A stretch of 64,000 nucleotides of DNA from Pseudomonas vanderleydeniana. GTDB taxonomy: Bacteria > Pseudomonadota > Gammaproteobacteria > Pseudomonadales > Pseudomonadaceae. A model generated the notes under the pieces. The model saw only the letters and a program-made list of their open reading frames with translations. It was not told where the DNA came from and ran no database searches. The stretch spans positions 5,608,501-5,672,500 of the forward strand of contig NZ_CP077093.1 in the NCBI RefSeq assembly GCF_014268755.2. Direction: 5' to 3'. Of this stretch, positions 28,052 to 39,240 are shown piece after piece. The position numbers were made by a program, and so were the translations under genes. The first letter of the stretch is position 1, and each line of letters begins with the position of its first letter.

Positions 28052-28524
28052 GCGGCACCACCACTGATCGAACTGCCGAAGCTGCGACTGCCCTTGATGC
28101 CCTTGCCCATGCGCATGAAGGTCCCGACCACATGGGCGATGGGATTGGCCGGATCGTCTTGATAGGCGTGCCCGCGGGCAAAGATGATGTCGCGGGTCAC
28201 CCGGTAGCATTCGGCGAAGCCGTGGACAGCCTTGCCGGGCTCGGCCGGGTGCATGTAGTCGATGCGCAGGTCGAGGGTCGGGCAGACCTCGAATTCGGGC
28301 AGCACGCACAACGTGGCCATACCGCAGGCGGTATCCATCAATGAACTCAGCGCTCCGCCGTGGATCACGCCGCTCGTGGGGTCACCGACGATCTCGGCGC
28401 TATAGGGCAGGACCAGGGTCAGCCCGCGCTCATCGATACTGTGCAGTTGCAGGCCGAGGACCTGGCAATGCCTGAGGGCACCGAGAAAACGCGTGGCACG
28501 CTCAAAGGCGGCGGTTTGGCTCAT
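28048..28524 (-). CDS. PaaI-type hotdog thioesterase (first of a pair)
   Basis: 158 aa, hotdog fold with the HGG loop [21 protein letters not shown], where Asp replaces the Glu of its partner as the catalytic acid (as in PaaI). The start [11 protein letters not shown] has GAGGA 9 nt upstream; a TTG three codons earlier is less likely. It overlaps the second thioesterase by 4 nt. Upstream is a gap divergent to the lipoprotein gene. Confidence 0.88.
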   Translation of the reverse strand: MSQTAAFERATRFLGALRHCQVLGLQLHSIDERGLTLVLPYSAEIVGDPTSGVIHGGALSSLMDTACGMATLCVLPEFEVCPTLDLRIDYMHPAEPGKAVHGFAECYRVTRDIIFARGHAYQDDPANPIAHVVGTFMRMGKGIKGSRSFGSSISGGAA

Positions 28525-28687
28525 GAATGACAATCCTCATCGGGGAACTGGCAGCGACAAATTCTGGACACCGAAAAAAGTTCCGTAGCTCAAGCACTTA
28601 TATATCTTTGGAAATAAAGGAACTTAAGCCATTGGCCGGCGTTCAAAAGGCCAGTAGTCACTATTTCCACAAAGGAGCAATACCCCC

Positions 28688-28933
28688 ATGCGTAAGACTT
28701 TAGCTATTGCCTTGATGCTGACCGCTTCCCTGGGTCTCGCTGCCTGCGATAAGAAATCCGAGGACAAAGCTCAAGACGCAAACCAGCACGCCGAGCAGGC
28801 TCAGCAAAAAATGAACGAAGCTCAGGATAAAGTGAACGAGGCCGCCAAGGAAAACGCCGAAGCTGCCAAAGCTCAGGCTGAATCGAACAAGGCTGCGGCC
28901 GAGGAAAGCGCCAAGGAAGCGACCGGTTCCTGA
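28688..28933 (+). CDS. Small Ala/Glu/Lys-rich lipoprotein
   Basis: 81 aa. The signal peptide MRKTLAIALMLTASLGLAAC has a good lipobox (LAAC, C20), so it is lipidated. The residue after Cys is Asp, the classical inner-membrane retention signal. The mature part is almost pure amphipathic helix, with heptad-like repeats of Ala, Gln, Glu, Asn and Lys, suggesting a coiled coil. AAAGGAG precedes the ATG. Monocistronic with its own terminator. Function unknown. Confidence 0.88.
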   Translation: MRKTLAIALMLTASLGLAACDKKSEDKAQDANQHAEQAQQKMNEAQDKVNEAAKENAEAAKAQAESNKAAAEESAKEATGS

Positions 28934-28973
28934 GTCACGGAAGTTTTTCCTATCGAGGAAAACTCATGTAGCC

Positions 28974-29006
28974 AAAATAAGCTCGCCATGTGCGGGCTTA
29001 TTTTTT
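28974..29006 (+). terminator. Terminator of the small lipoprotein gene
   Basis: AAAATAAGCTCGC and GCGGGCTTATTTTTT pair around CATGT, with a T-run on the plus strand, about 40 bp after the stop. Confidence 0.9.
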
Positions 29007-29126
29007 ATGCGTTCGAAACACTGACCGTTAGTTAAGTGTTTGCTTGTGGATAACGCAGAAGTACCGGTCAACGGCGCTGGTGGAAACTTTGTCTGCCTCG
29101 AGACATATCCACAACCCCAAAAGAAG

Positions 29127-29154
29127 AGCCCCATGTCGTATCGGACACGGGGCT
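29127..29154 (-). terminator. Terminator of brnQ
   Basis: AGCCCCGTGTC and GACATGGGGCT pair on the minus strand around CGATAC, followed by CTTCTTTT, 50 bp after the brnQ stop. Confidence 0.88.
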
Positions 29155-29203
29155 CCCGGTTTCATCACGGCCTGCTCATGACAGGCGGACGACGCACCTT
29201 ACA

Positions 29204-30517
29204 TCAGGCCATCGCCTCGCTTGGCTTGCCCAGCATCCGGTCGATGACCACCGCCACCACCAGCATCACCACCGACGGCACCAGCCAGGCCAGCCCCTGC
29301 TCGCTCAGCGGCAGGTGCGACAGTTGTGCAGGCAGCCAGTCCGCCAGGCCGGCGCCCTTGAGCGCATCGATCATGCCGAACACCAGCGACACCAGCATCA
29401 CCGGGCCGACGATACGGCCCTGGGAGTGCCAGAACTCCTTGCAGAAGCTCAGCGCCACCAATGCGATGCACGGCGGATAGATCGCCGTCAGCACCGGAAT
29501 CGAGAAGGCGATCAGCTTGGTCAGGCCAAGGTTCGACACCAGCAGCGAAAACGCCGCCAGGATGATCACCAGGGCCTTGTAGGACAGTGGCAGGATACGG
29601 CTGAAGTACTCGGCGCAAGCGCAGGTCAGGCCGACCGCCGTGACCAGGCATGCCAGGGAGATCAGCACCGCCAGGAAACCACTGCCCAGCGAACCGAAGG
29701 TATGCTGCACGTAGGCGTGCAGTACCGCTGCACCATTGGTGGCGCCAGCCGCGACTTCATGGCTGCCCGCCCCCAGGCGGAACAGGCTGATGTACACCAG
29801 CGCCAGGCCGACACCGGCGATCAGGCCGGCGATCACCGCGTAACGGGTGATCAGCCGCGGCGACTCGACACCGCGCGAGCGGATGGCGTTGACGATGACG
29901 ATGCCGAACACCAGCGCACCGAGGGTATCCATGGTCAGGTAACCATTGATGAAACCCTGGGAGAACGGTGCGGCCACGTACTCGGGCGTGGCACTACCGA
30001 TGTCACCGGCAGGCAGGGCGAACGCGGCGATGCCGAGGATTGCCAGGGCGATGATCTTCAGTGGTGCGAGGAAGCGCCCTACGGTGTCCAGCAGACGACC
30101 TGGATACAGCGAGATGAAGAACACCAGCAGGAAGTACACCGAGCTGTACAGGAACAACGCCAGCGGGCTTTCGCCGGTCAGCGGCGCCAGGCCCACTTCG
30201 AAGGACACGGTCGCGGTACGCGGGGTGGCGAACAATGGGCCGACCGCCAGGTAGGAGACCGCCGCCAGCAGGCCGCCGGCGACCTTGCCGATCGGACTGC
30301 TCAGATCGTCCATGGCGCCGCCGACCTTGGCCAGGGCCACGACGGTGATGACCGGCAGGCCGACTGCGGTGATCAGGAAGCCCAGCGCCGCCATCCAGAC
30401 GTTAGGCCCGGACTGCAAACCGACGATAGGTGGGAAGATGATATTGCCGGCGCCGACGAACAGCGCGAACGTCATAAAGCCAAGTGCCAGGATGTCCTGG
30501 CCTTTCAACACTTTCAT
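29204..30517 (-). CDS. brnQ: Branched-chain amino acid carrier (BraB/BrnQ)
   Basis: Na+-coupled Leu/Ile/Val symporter in the inner membrane, 437 aa with 12 predicted TM segments. It has the LIVCS family pattern: [21 protein letters not shown] at TM1, [17 protein letters not shown], and [22 protein letters not shown]. In P. aeruginosa the homologue next to sucD is named braB (recalled). There is no obvious Shine-Dalgarno before ATG 30517. A perfect terminator follows; upstream a REP hairpin separates it from sucD. Confidence 0.95.
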   Translation of the reverse strand: MKVLKGQDILALGFMTFALFVGAGNIIFPPIVGLQSGPNVWMAALGFLITAVGLPVITVVALAKVGGAMDDLSSPIGKVAGGLLAAVSYLAVGPLFATPRTATVSFEVGLAPLTGESPLALFLYSSVYFLLVFFISLYPGRLLDTVGRFLAPLKIIALAILGIAAFALPAGDIGSATPEYVAAPFSQGFINGYLTMDTLGALVFGIVIVNAIRSRGVESPRLITRYAVIAGLIAGVGLALVYISLFRLGAGSHEVAAGATNGAAVLHAYVQHTFGSLGSGFLAVLISLACLVTAVGLTCACAEYFSRILPLSYKALVIILAAFSLLVSNLGLTKLIAFSIPVLTAIYPPCIALVALSFCKEFWHSQGRIVGPVMLVSLVFGMIDALKGAGLADWLPAQLSHLPLSEQGLAWLVPSVVMLVVAVVIDRMLGKPSEAMA

Positions 30518-30897
30518 TTAAGGAAATACCACACTGCTGAATCGGAATTTAGAGAGGGATTTCCCGTAGGGTTAGGGAAATGCTGTCGACCCGTATGGGG
30601 TTGACCCGTTTAGCGCGCAGCCACCCTTTTGGGGCGCAAACGCAAAATGGCTGCCAGAGTACCGAATTTGCACAAAAAACGCACTGTTTGAGGGCGAGTT
30701 GTCCGATAAGCGACACTTTGCTGTCGCGATTTCATATGAAACCGCAAACATTTCCCCTGGCGGTCCTGCAGGAGACGGCCGGGCGGCGCTCCGCTTGCTG
30801 GCGATAGCGGCGTGTCAGGCGACAACGGGGTTGGTTGTCCAATCGCTATCGCCAGCAAGCCGGCTCCTACAGTTATCAGCACAGTGCCAGAAAGCAC
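30518..30897. other. Intergenic region between sucD and brnQ
   Basis: 380 bp without a gene, carrying the REP doublet at 30793-30860 and the likely brnQ promoter between about 30540 and 30740. Nothing else recognisable. Confidence 0.5.
30793..30860. repeat. REP doublet, GCTTGCTGGCGATAGCG arms
   Basis: Perfect 17-bp inverted arms (30793-30809 and 30844-30860), extended on the right by CGGCTCCTACAG, the REP class seen again after the GH17 gene and minE. Confidence 0.8.
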
Positions 30898-30921
30898 AAA
30901 GGCCACCCGAAGGTGGCCTTT
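30898..30921 (-). terminator. Terminator of the sdh-suc cluster, after sucD
   Basis: AAAGGCCACC-TTCG-GGTGGCCTTT on the minus strand, a perfect 10-bp stem with UUCG loop, 26 bp beyond the sucD stop. Symmetric enough to act both ways. Confidence 0.88.
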
Positions 30922-30947
30922 GCCTGAAGCGAAAAGTCAGCCGAAGC

Positions 30948-31832
30948 TTACTTCTTCACTTCCCAACCGGTCAGCTCGGCCAGGGCCTTGCCGATGTCGG
31001 CCAGCGAACGCACGGTTTTCACGCCTGCGTCTTGCAGAGCAGCGAATTTCTCGTCTGCAGTGCCTTTGCCGCCGGAGATGATTGCACCTGCGTGGCCCAT
31101 GCGCTTGCCCGGAGGAGCAGTCACACCAGCGATGTAGGAAACAACCGGCTTGGTCACGTTAGCCTTGATGTAGGCCGCCGCTTCTTCTTCAGCCGAACCG
31201 CCGATCTCGCCGATCATGACGATCGCTTCGGTCTTCGGGTCTTCCTGGAACAGCTTCAGGATGTCGATGAAGTTCGAACCTGGGATCGGGTCACCACCGA
31301 TGCCCACGCAGGTCGACTGGCCGAAACCGGCGTCGGTGGTCTGCTTGACGGCTTCATAGGTCAGGGTGCCGGAACGGGAAACGATACCGACCTTGCCTGG
31401 CAAGTGGATGTGACCTGGCATGATGCCGATCTTGCACTCGCCCGGAGTGATGACGCCTGGGCAGTTAGGGCCGATCAGGGTAACACCCAGCTCGTCGCAC
31501 TTGACCTTGGCATCCAGCATGTCCAGGGTAGGAATGCCTTCGGTGATGCAGACGATCAGCTTGATGCCGCCGAAGGCCGCTTCCAGGATCGAGTCCTTGC
31601 AGAAAGGAGCTGGAACGTAGATCACGCTGGCGGTGGCGCCAGTGGCAGCTACAGCGTCCTTCACGGTGTTGAACACTGGCAGGCCCAGGTGCTCGGTACC
31701 GCCTTTGCCCGGAGTGACGCCACCCACCATCTGGGTGCCGTATTCGATGGCTTGCTGGGTGTGGAAGCTACCCTGCGAACCGGTGATACCCTGGCAGATA
31801 ACCTTGGTGTCTTTATTGATCAGGACGCTCAT
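30948..31832 (-). CDS. sucD: Succinyl-CoA synthetase alpha subunit
   Basis: Forms the SucC2D2 enzyme that converts succinyl-CoA to succinate with NTP formation (TCA cycle). 294 aa; begins [25 protein letters not shown] with the CoA-binding Rossmann motif. The phospho-histidine region [21 protein letters not shown] is present (active-site His in MGHAGAI). Start codon overlaps the sucC stop (TAATG). Confidence 0.97.
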   Translation of the reverse strand: MSVLINKDTKVICQGITGSQGSFHTQQAIEYGTQMVGGVTPGKGGTEHLGLPVFNTVKDAVAATGATASVIYVPAPFCKDSILEAAFGGIKLIVCITEGIPTLDMLDAKVKCDELGVTLIGPNCPGVITPGECKIGIMPGHIHLPGKVGIVSRSGTLTYEAVKQTTDAGFGQSTCVGIGGDPIPGSNFIDILKLFQEDPKTEAIVMIGEIGGSAEEEAAAYIKANVTKPVVSYIAGVTAPPGKRMGHAGAIISGGKGTADEKFAALQDAGVKTVRSLADIGKALAELTGWEVKK

Positions 31833-32998
31833 TATTTGCCCTCCGCAGCTTTGACAACTTGTTGAGCAGCGTCGGTCAGGCTGGTAGCAGCGATGATGTT
31901 CAGACCGCTTTCTGCCAGTACTTTAGCGCCCAGTTCAGCGTTGTTGCCTTCAAGGCGCACAACAACCGGGATTTTCACGCCGACTTCTTTCACGGCGCCG
32001 ATGATGCCTTCGGCAATCATGTCGCAGCGAACGATGCCGCCGAAGATGTTGACCAGTACTGCAGCGACGTTGGTGTCGGACAGGATGATCTTGAACGCTT
32101 CGGTCACGCGCTCTTTGGTAGCGCCACCACCTACGTCGAGGAAGTTGGCTGGCTTGCCGCCGTGCAGGTTGACGATGTCCATGGTACCCATGGCCAGGCC
32201 GGCACCGTTGACCATGCAGCCGATGTTGCCTTCCAGCGCGACGTAGTTCAGTTCGAACTTGCCAGCGTGGGCTTCGCGCGGATCGTCCTGGGACGGATCG
32301 TGGAAGGTTTTCAGCTTAGGCTGACGGTACATGGCGTTGGCGTCGATGTTGATCTTGGCATCGAGGCAGTGCAGGTCGCCGTCGGCCTTGATCACCAGCG
32401 GGTTGACTTCCAGCAGGGCCAGGTCGTGGTCCTGGAACAGTTTGGCCAGACCTACGAAGATCTTGGCGAACTGAGCAACCTGCTTGCCTTCCAGACCCAG
32501 CTGGAATGCCAGCTCGCGACCCTGGAATGGCTGGGCGCCAACCAGTGGATCGATAGTGGCCTTGAGAATTTTCTCAGGGGTGTCGTGAGCGATTTTCTCG
32601 ATGTCCACGCCACCTTCGGTGGAAGCCATGAACACGATGCGACGGCTCGAACGGTCTACGACAGCGCCCAGGTACAGCTCTTTAGCGATATCAGTGCACG
32701 ATTCAACCAGGATCTTGGTGACCGGCTGACCATTGGCGTCAGTCTGATAGGTCACCAGACGCTTGCCCAGCCACTGCTGTGCGAAGGCTTTGGCGTCTTC
32801 TTTGCTGCGAACCAGCTTGACGCCGCCCGCTTTACCGCGACCACCGGCGTGGACCTGGGCTTTGACTACCCACTCGGAACCACCGATCTTGTCGCAAGCT
32901 TCTGCTGCTTCTTCCGGGGTGTCTACCGCGTAGCCTTTGGATACTGGCAGGCCGTATTCAGCGAACAGCTGCTTACCCTGATACTCGTGAAGATTCAT
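31832..32998 (-). CDS. sucC: Succinyl-CoA synthetase beta subunit
   Basis: 388 aa ATP-grasp subunit, begins [22 protein letters not shown]. It has [18 protein letters not shown] and the nucleotide/Mg site LLEVNPLVI, with [10 protein letters not shown] near the C-terminus. The start at 32998 matches the family; the frame continues into the leader up to 33262 but that part is non-coding. Overlaps sucD by one base. Preceded by a structured 340-bp leader. Confidence 0.97.
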   Translation of the reverse strand: MNLHEYQGKQLFAEYGLPVSKGYAVDTPEEAAEACDKIGGSEWVVKAQVHAGGRGKAGGVKLVRSKEDAKAFAQQWLGKRLVTYQTDANGQPVTKILVESCTDIAKELYLGAVVDRSSRRIVFMASTEGGVDIEKIAHDTPEKILKATIDPLVGAQPFQGRELAFQLGLEGKQVAQFAKIFVGLAKLFQDHDLALLEVNPLVIKADGDLHCLDAKINIDANAMYRQPKLKTFHDPSQDDPREAHAGKFELNYVALEGNIGCMVNGAGLAMGTMDIVNLHGGKPANFLDVGGGATKERVTEAFKIILSDTNVAAVLVNIFGGIVRCDMIAEGIIGAVKEVGVKIPVVVRLEGNNAELGAKVLAESGLNIIAATSLTDAAQQVVKAAEGK

Positions 32999-33150
32999 GC
33001 TTTTTACCGTCTTCGTTAGGTACTGCGCGTTCGGTGCTGCTCTGGTGACCAGGGCCGCACCACCTGTGACTGCTGCTTGCATCGCCTTCCGGTTGCCCGG
33101 TGCAACGACGCAAGACTGCGTCCAGCGGATGTTCCGCGGTGAGTCTTGCG
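32999..33150 (-). ncRNA. Structured sucC leader (candidate sucC RNA motif)
   Basis: The minus-strand leader contains a perfect 9-bp stem CGCAAGACT/AGTCTTGCG (33142-33150 with 33109-33117) enclosing a second stem GCGGA/TCCGC, and then GGTGGTGC..GCAGCACC with an inner CTGGT/CCAG nearer the gene. A conserved sucC RNA motif in the 5' leaders of Pseudomonas sucC is published (Weinberg and colleagues, 2010, recalled). The exact covariance match was not tested. Confidence 0.6.
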
Positions 33151-33239
33151 CACAAGGCTCGCGACGGGCGATCCGCCGTGGTTTCTTATTATCCTCAAGC
33201 TCTACACGCAAACTGCCTGCGCGACGATCAGGCCGCGTT

Positions 33240-33297
33240 AAAAACAGGCTCGCAATGCTCATGTAGACACCTACACTGCGCTTGCTCGCCTGTTTTT
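33240..33297 (-). terminator. Long imperfect hairpin with T-run between lpdG and sucC
   Basis: On the minus strand AAAACAGGC...GCAA...TGTAG pairs with CTACA...TTGC...GCCTGTTTTT, a stem of about 26 positions with internal mismatches, ending in T5, 41 bp after the lpdG stop. It could terminate or attenuate before sucCD. Confidence 0.65.
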
Positions 33298-33337
33298 GCC
33301 TTGCCTGATCGCCGCTCGGCGAGTTTGCGAACAGAGC

Positions 33338-34777
<1,440 letters not shown>

Positions 34778-34800
34778 TCATTCCTTATCGAATCAAACCG

Positions 34801-34870
34801 GACGGTCCCTTTTGGGAACCGTCGTGGGATGGAGCTGATATCCGCACGAAAGCGGGGCCTAGCGCCCCGC
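34801..34870 (-). promoter_or_regulatory. Two hairpins between sucB and lpdG
   Basis: GCGGGGC-GCTAG-GCCCCGC (34852-34870) and GACGGTTCCC..GGGACCGTC (34801-34821, one bulge) lie in the 111-bp gap. Neither has a clear T-run, so they may be mRNA stabilisers or partial attenuators tuning E3 levels (inference). Confidence 0.5.
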
Positions 34871-34885
34871 CTCCGTCGGCTGAAA

Positions 34886-36106
34886 TCAGATATCCAGCAG
34901 CAGACGAGCCGGGTCTTCCAGCAGGTTCTTGATGGTGACCAGGAAGGACACGGCTTCCTTGCCATCGATCAGGCGGTGATCGTAGGACAGTGCCAGGTAC
35001 ATCATCGGCAGGATGACGACCTCACCCTTGACCGCCATCGGGCGCTCATTGATGTTGTGCATGCCCAGGATGGCCGCTTGTGGCGGGTTGACGATCGGCG
35101 TCGACAGCAGGGAACCGAATGTACCACCGTTGGTGATGGTGAAGGTACCGCCGGTCATTTCGTCGATGGACAGCTTGCCGTCACGGGCCTTCTTGCCGAA
35201 GGTGGCGATGCCGTTCTCGATTTCGGCCAGGCTCATCAGCTCGGCGTTACGCAGAACCGGTACCACCAGGCCGCGGTCGCTGGACACGGCTACACCGATG
35301 TCGGAGTAGCCGTGGTAGACGATGTCGCCGCCGTCGATGGAAGCGTTGACCGCCGGGAAGCGTTTCAGCGCTTCGGTGGCCGCCTTGACGAAGAACGACA
35401 TGAAGCCCAGGCGCACGCCGTTGTGGGTCTTCTCGAACAGTTCCTTGTACTTCGAACGCAGGTCCATGATTGGCTTCATGTTCACTTCGTTGAAGGTGGT
35501 CAGCATCGCCATGTTCGATTGTGCTTCGACCAGGCGCTTGGCCACGGTGGCACGTACGCGAGTCATCGGTACGCGCTTCTCGGTGCGGTCGCCAGCGGCG
35601 AAGACCGGTGCGGCGGCAGCCGGAGCAGCAGCCTTGGCCGGAGCGGCAGCAGGAGCGGCCTTCTTCGCAGCAACGGCAGCCACCACGTCTTCCTTGGTCA
35701 CGCGACCGCCCTTGCCGGTGCCGGCAACGGAAGCGATATTGATGCCGTTCTCTTCAGCCAGCTTGCGGGCAGCCGGTGCAGCGATCGGGTCATCTTCGCC
35801 GTCAGCGGCGGCAGGAGCAGCAGCCTGGGCGGCAGCTGGAGCGGCAGCGGCAGGAGCGGCGGCTACACCACCTTCCTCGATGATGCCCAGTACTTGCGCG
35901 GACAGCACGGTGTCGCCTTCGTTGGCAACGATGCTGCCCAGGACGCCGTCGGCCTCAGCCAGGACTTCCAGTACGACCTTGTCGGTTTCGATGTCGACGA
36001 TCAGGTCGTCGCGCTTGACCGCTTCGCCCGGCTTCTTGTGCCAGGTGGCAACGGTGCCATCGGCAACCGATTCCGGAAATTGGGGGGCTTTGATCTCGAT
36101 AGCCAT
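34886..36106 (-). CDS. sucB: 2-oxoglutarate dehydrogenase E2, dihydrolipoyl succinyltransferase
   Basis: 406 aa core subunit. The N-terminal lipoyl domain has the lipoyl-Lys in [12 protein letters not shown] (about residue 43). An Ala/Pro-rich flexible linker (about 78-110) and the E3-binding domain [37 protein letters not shown] segment follow, then a second Ala/Pro linker and the acyltransferase domain ending in the catalytic [21 protein letters not shown] before the ATG. Second gene of sucAB. Confidence 0.97.
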   Translation of the reverse strand: MAIEIKAPQFPESVADGTVATWHKKPGEAVKRDDLIVDIETDKVVLEVLAEADGVLGSIVANEGDTVLSAQVLGIIEEGGVAAAPAAAAPAAAQAAAPAAADGEDDPIAAPAARKLAEENGINIASVAGTGKGGRVTKEDVVAAVAAKKAAPAAAPAKAAAPAAAAPVFAAGDRTEKRVPMTRVRATVAKRLVEAQSNMAMLTTFNEVNMKPIMDLRSKYKELFEKTHNGVRLGFMSFFVKAATEALKRFPAVNASIDGGDIVYHGYSDIGVAVSSDRGLVVPVLRNAELMSLAEIENGIATFGKKARDGKLSIDEMTGGTFTITNGGTFGSLLSTPIVNPPQAAILGMHNINERPMAVKGEVVILPMMYLALSYDHRLIDGKEAVSFLVTIKNLLEDPARLLLDI

Positions 36107-36147
36107 TATCTGTGGTTCCTTAAATTCGGTTTCAGGTGCGCGAGGCG

Positions 36148-38979
36148 TTAAACAGTAAAGGCATCTTGCAGCAGTTTTTCCTGCTGCTCAGCGTGCATCG
36201 AGGCATAACCACACGCCGGTGCAGCGGAGGCGTCACGTCCGGCGTACTCGAGTACGAGGGACTTGTTGTGACCGCTGAGGATACGGCGGAAGTGATGCTG
36301 GCTGCTGTACCAGGCGCCCTGGTTCATCGGTTCTTCCTGACACCAGACCGCATGCTTGAGGTTGGTGTACGGAGCGAGGATTTCGACCAGGTCGTCCTCG
36401 GGGAACGGATACAGCTGCTCGATACGCACGATGGCGATATCGTCACGCTCTTCGGCACGGCGTTTTTCCAGCAGGTCGTAGTAGACCTTGCCGCTGCACA
36501 GAACGACGCGCTCGACCTTTTTCGGGTCCAGGGTGTCGATTTCCGGGATAACGGTCTGGAACGAACCTTCCGCCAGATCTTCCAGCGTGGAGATGGCCAA
36601 TTTGTGACGCAGCAGCGACTTCGGAGTCAGCACGATCAGTGGCTTGCGCAGCGGACGGATGACCTGACGACGCAGCAGGTGGTAGATCTGGGCCGGGGTG
36701 GTCGGCACGCAAACCTGGACGTTGTGCTCGGCGCACAGCTGCAGGTAGCGTTCCAGACGCGCGGAGGAGTGCTCCGGACCCTGGCCTTCATAACCGTGCG
36801 GCAGCAGCATGGTCAGACCGCACAGGCGGCCCCACTTGTGCTCGCCACTGGTGATGAACTGGTCTATCACGACCTGGGCACCGTTGGCGAAGTCGCCGAA
36901 CTGGGCTTCCCAGATCACCAGCGCGTTCGGCGTGGTGGTCGAGTAACCGTATTCGAAGGCCAGTACCGCCTCTTCCGACAGGAACGAATCGTACAGGTCG
37001 AAACGTGGCTGCTCGTCGTACAGCTTCTGCAGAGGGATGTAGGTAGTCGCATCCTTCTGGTTGTGCAGTACGGCATGACGGTGCGAGAACGTACCACGGC
37101 CGATGTCCTGGCCGGTCATGCGGATCGGGTGACCTTCGAACAGCAGGGTCGCGTACGCCATGGTTTCGGCGTAGCCCCAGTTGATCGGCAGGCCGCCGGC
37201 TTGCATCTTCTGGCGGTCTTCGTAGATTTTCGCGACCTGGCGCTGAACCACGAAGCCTTCAGGGGTTTCCAGCAGCTTGGCGGACAGTTCCTGCAGGGTC
37301 TTCAGGTCGAAACGGGTGTCGTGACGCGCGGTCCAGGCGTGGCCCAGGTATGGACGCCAGTCGACGAACAGTTCCTTGTTGGGTTCCTTGACCAGGCTCT
37401 TCACCACGTGCAGGCCATTGTCCAGGGCGTTGCGGTACTCGTCGACCTTGGCCTGGACGCGGGCTTCGTCCAGCACCTTGGCCTGGACCAGACGCTCGGC
37501 GTACAGCTCGCGGGTGGTGCGCTGCTTGGTGATCTGCTGGTACATCAGCGGCTGAGTGCCGCTTGGCTCGTCGGCCTCGTTGTGGCCGCGACGGCGGTAG
37601 CAGACCAGGTCGATCACCACATCACGCTTGTACTGCATGCGGTAGTCGACGGCCAGCTGGGTCACGAACAGCACGGCTTCCGGATCATCACCATTCACAT
37701 GGAGGATCGGCGCCTGGATCATCTTGGCGACGTCGGTAGCGTACTCGGTGGAACGCGAGTCCAGCGGGTTGCTGATGGTGAAACCGACCTGGTTGTTGAT
37801 CACGATGTGGATCGTGCCGCCAGTCTTGAAGCCGCGGGTCTGCGACATCTGGAAGGTTTCCATGACCACGCCCTGACCTGCGAACGCAGCGTCACCGTGG
37901 ATGGAAATCGGCAGAACCTTGTCACCGCTGGCGTCGTTGCGACGGTCCTGGCGAGCGCGTACCGACCCTTCGACCACCGGGGAAACGATTTCCAGGTGGG
38001 ACGGGTTGAACGCCATGGCCAGGTGGACTTCGCCGCCGGTGGTCATCACGTTGGAAGAGAAGCCCTGGTGGTATTTCACGTCACCGGAGCCCAGCTCGAC
38101 CTTCTTCTTGCCTTCGAACTCGTCGAACAGCTCGCGCGGGTTCTTGCCGAAGGTGTTGACCAGCACGTTCAGACGGCCACGGTGGGCCATGCCGATGACG
38201 ATTTCCTTGGCGCCGTAGGAACCGGAGCGCTGGATCATCTCGTCCAGCATCGGAATCAGGCTCTCGCCACCTTCCAGACCGAAACGCTTGGTGCCCGGGT
38301 ATTTGGTGCCCAGGTATTTTTCCAGACCTTCAGCCGCGGTCACGCGCTCGAGCAGGTGGCTCTTGGCATCGGCGGAAATGGTCGGACGGCCACGAACGCT
38401 TTCCAGACGCTGCTGGAACCACTGGCGCTGCTCGGAGTCGACGATGTGCGTGAACTCGGCGCCGATGGTGCGACAATATGTCTGCTGCAGCGCTTCGTGA
38501 ATTTCACGTAGGCTCGCTTCCTCCTTGCCGATGAACAGGTCGCCGGCACGGAAGGTCGTATCAAGATCGGCATTGGTCAAGCCGTAATGATTGATCGACA
38601 GGTCAGCAGGTGCAGGACGCTGCCAGAGTCCCAGCGGATCGAGCTGGGATGCCTGGTGGCCACGCATCCGGAAGGCCTGGATCAATCGCAGCACTTCAAC
38701 CTGCTTCTTCTCGTGCTCACTGCTCACGCTGCCGGCGGAAACCGGTTGGGCGCGGCGCTGGTTCTTCGCCAGCAACACGAAATGATCGCGGATTGTCGAG
38801 TGCGATACATCAGTGGCAGAGTTGCCGTCGGAAGGCAACGTCTGAAATTTGGTGCGCCATTCTTCTGGCACAGCGTTAGGGTCGTGCAGGTAGAGCTCAT
38901 AGAGCTCTTCCACATAGGCTGCGTTACCACCTGAAAGATAGCCGCTTTCCCACATGCGCTGCATCACGCTTTCTTGCAT
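36148..38979 (-). CDS. sucA: 2-oxoglutarate dehydrogenase E1
   Basis: Thiamine-diphosphate enzyme decarboxylating 2-oxoglutarate and succinylating E2 lipoate. 943 aa, family size. N-terminal segment [30 protein letters not shown]; ThDP region [38 protein letters not shown]; transketolase-type pyrimidine domain with [14 protein letters not shown] and [19 protein letters not shown]. It starts right after a hairpin that covers its ribosome site. It follows sdhB by 261 bp. Confidence 0.98.
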   Translation of the reverse strand: MQESVMQRMWESGYLSGGNAAYVEELYELYLHDPNAVPEEWRTKFQTLPSDGNSATDVSHSTIRDHFVLLAKNQRRAQPVSAGSVSSEHEKKQVEVLRLIQAFRMRGHQASQLDPLGLWQRPAPADLSINHYGLTNADLDTTFRAGDLFIGKEEASLREIHEALQQTYCRTIGAEFTHIVDSEQRQWFQQRLESVRGRPTISADAKSHLLERVTAAEGLEKYLGTKYPGTKRFGLEGGESLIPMLDEMIQRSGSYGAKEIVIGMAHRGRLNVLVNTFGKNPRELFDEFEGKKKVELGSGDVKYHQGFSSNVMTTGGEVHLAMAFNPSHLEIVSPVVEGSVRARQDRRNDASGDKVLPISIHGDAAFAGQGVVMETFQMSQTRGFKTGGTIHIVINNQVGFTISNPLDSRSTEYATDVAKMIQAPILHVNGDDPEAVLFVTQLAVDYRMQYKRDVVIDLVCYRRRGHNEADEPSGTQPLMYQQITKQRTTRELYAERLVQAKVLDEARVQAKVDEYRNALDNGLHVVKSLVKEPNKELFVDWRPYLGHAWTARHDTRFDLKTLQELSAKLLETPEGFVVQRQVAKIYEDRQKMQAGGLPINWGYAETMAYATLLFEGHPIRMTGQDIGRGTFSHRHAVLHNQKDATTYIPLQKLYDEQPRFDLYDSFLSEEAVLAFEYGYSTTTPNALVIWEAQFGDFANGAQVVIDQFITSGEHKWGRLCGLTMLLPHGYEGQGPEHSSARLERYLQLCAEHNVQVCVPTTPAQIYHLLRRQVIRPLRKPLIVLTPKSLLRHKLAISTLEDLAEGSFQTVIPEIDTLDPKKVERVVLCSGKVYYDLLEKRRAEERDDIAIVRIEQLYPFPEDDLVEILAPYTNLKHAVWCQEEPMNQGAWYSSQHHFRRILSGHNKSLVLEYAGRDASAAPACGYASMHAEQQEKLLQDAFTV

Positions 38980-39026
38980 GCTTGGTCACCCTCGGTTAGG
39001 GGACACCACCGGCGAATACACCAAGC
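38980..39026 (-). ncRNA. sucA 5' leader hairpin enclosing the ribosome site (candidate sucA-II RNA)
   Basis: GCTTGGT (39020-39026, minus strand) is exactly complementary to ACCAAGC directly before the sucA ATG (38980-38986). The loop holds the Shine-Dalgarno GAGGG (38989-38993), which can pair with CCCC at 38999-39002. A conserved sucA-II motif is known before sucA in Pseudomonas (Weinberg and colleagues, 2010, recalled). Likely controls translation of sucA. Confidence 0.6.
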
Positions 39027-39170
39027 AAGCTTGAAGCAGTCGGAATACAGCGACCAAAACAAGCCACTCAGAATCACGCTGATAGTCCGGGTACCAGCCC
39101 GGATGCCCCTGCTGGTCTTCATTTCTTCAAAATAAGAGCAACAGCCTTGTAAGCCATTGCCCTGGTTAAA

Positions 39171-39200
39171 CTGCGGCGCTGGTTGAAGCCTGCGCCGCAG
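39171..39200 (-). terminator. Hairpin between sdhB and sucA
   Basis: CTGCGGCGC/GCGCCGCAG perfect 9-bp stem on either strand, followed on the minus strand by TTTAACC, 40 bp after the sdhB stop. Could be a weak terminator that lowers read-through into sucAB. Confidence 0.5.
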
Positions 39201-39240
39201 CCTCTACGGGTGTTGCGGTCCTACGGTTACAACAGCTGTG

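Noticed and set aside
36136..38511. 791-codon plus-strand open frame opposite sucA
   Set aside because: Shadow of sucA, no recognisable domain, no ribosome site.
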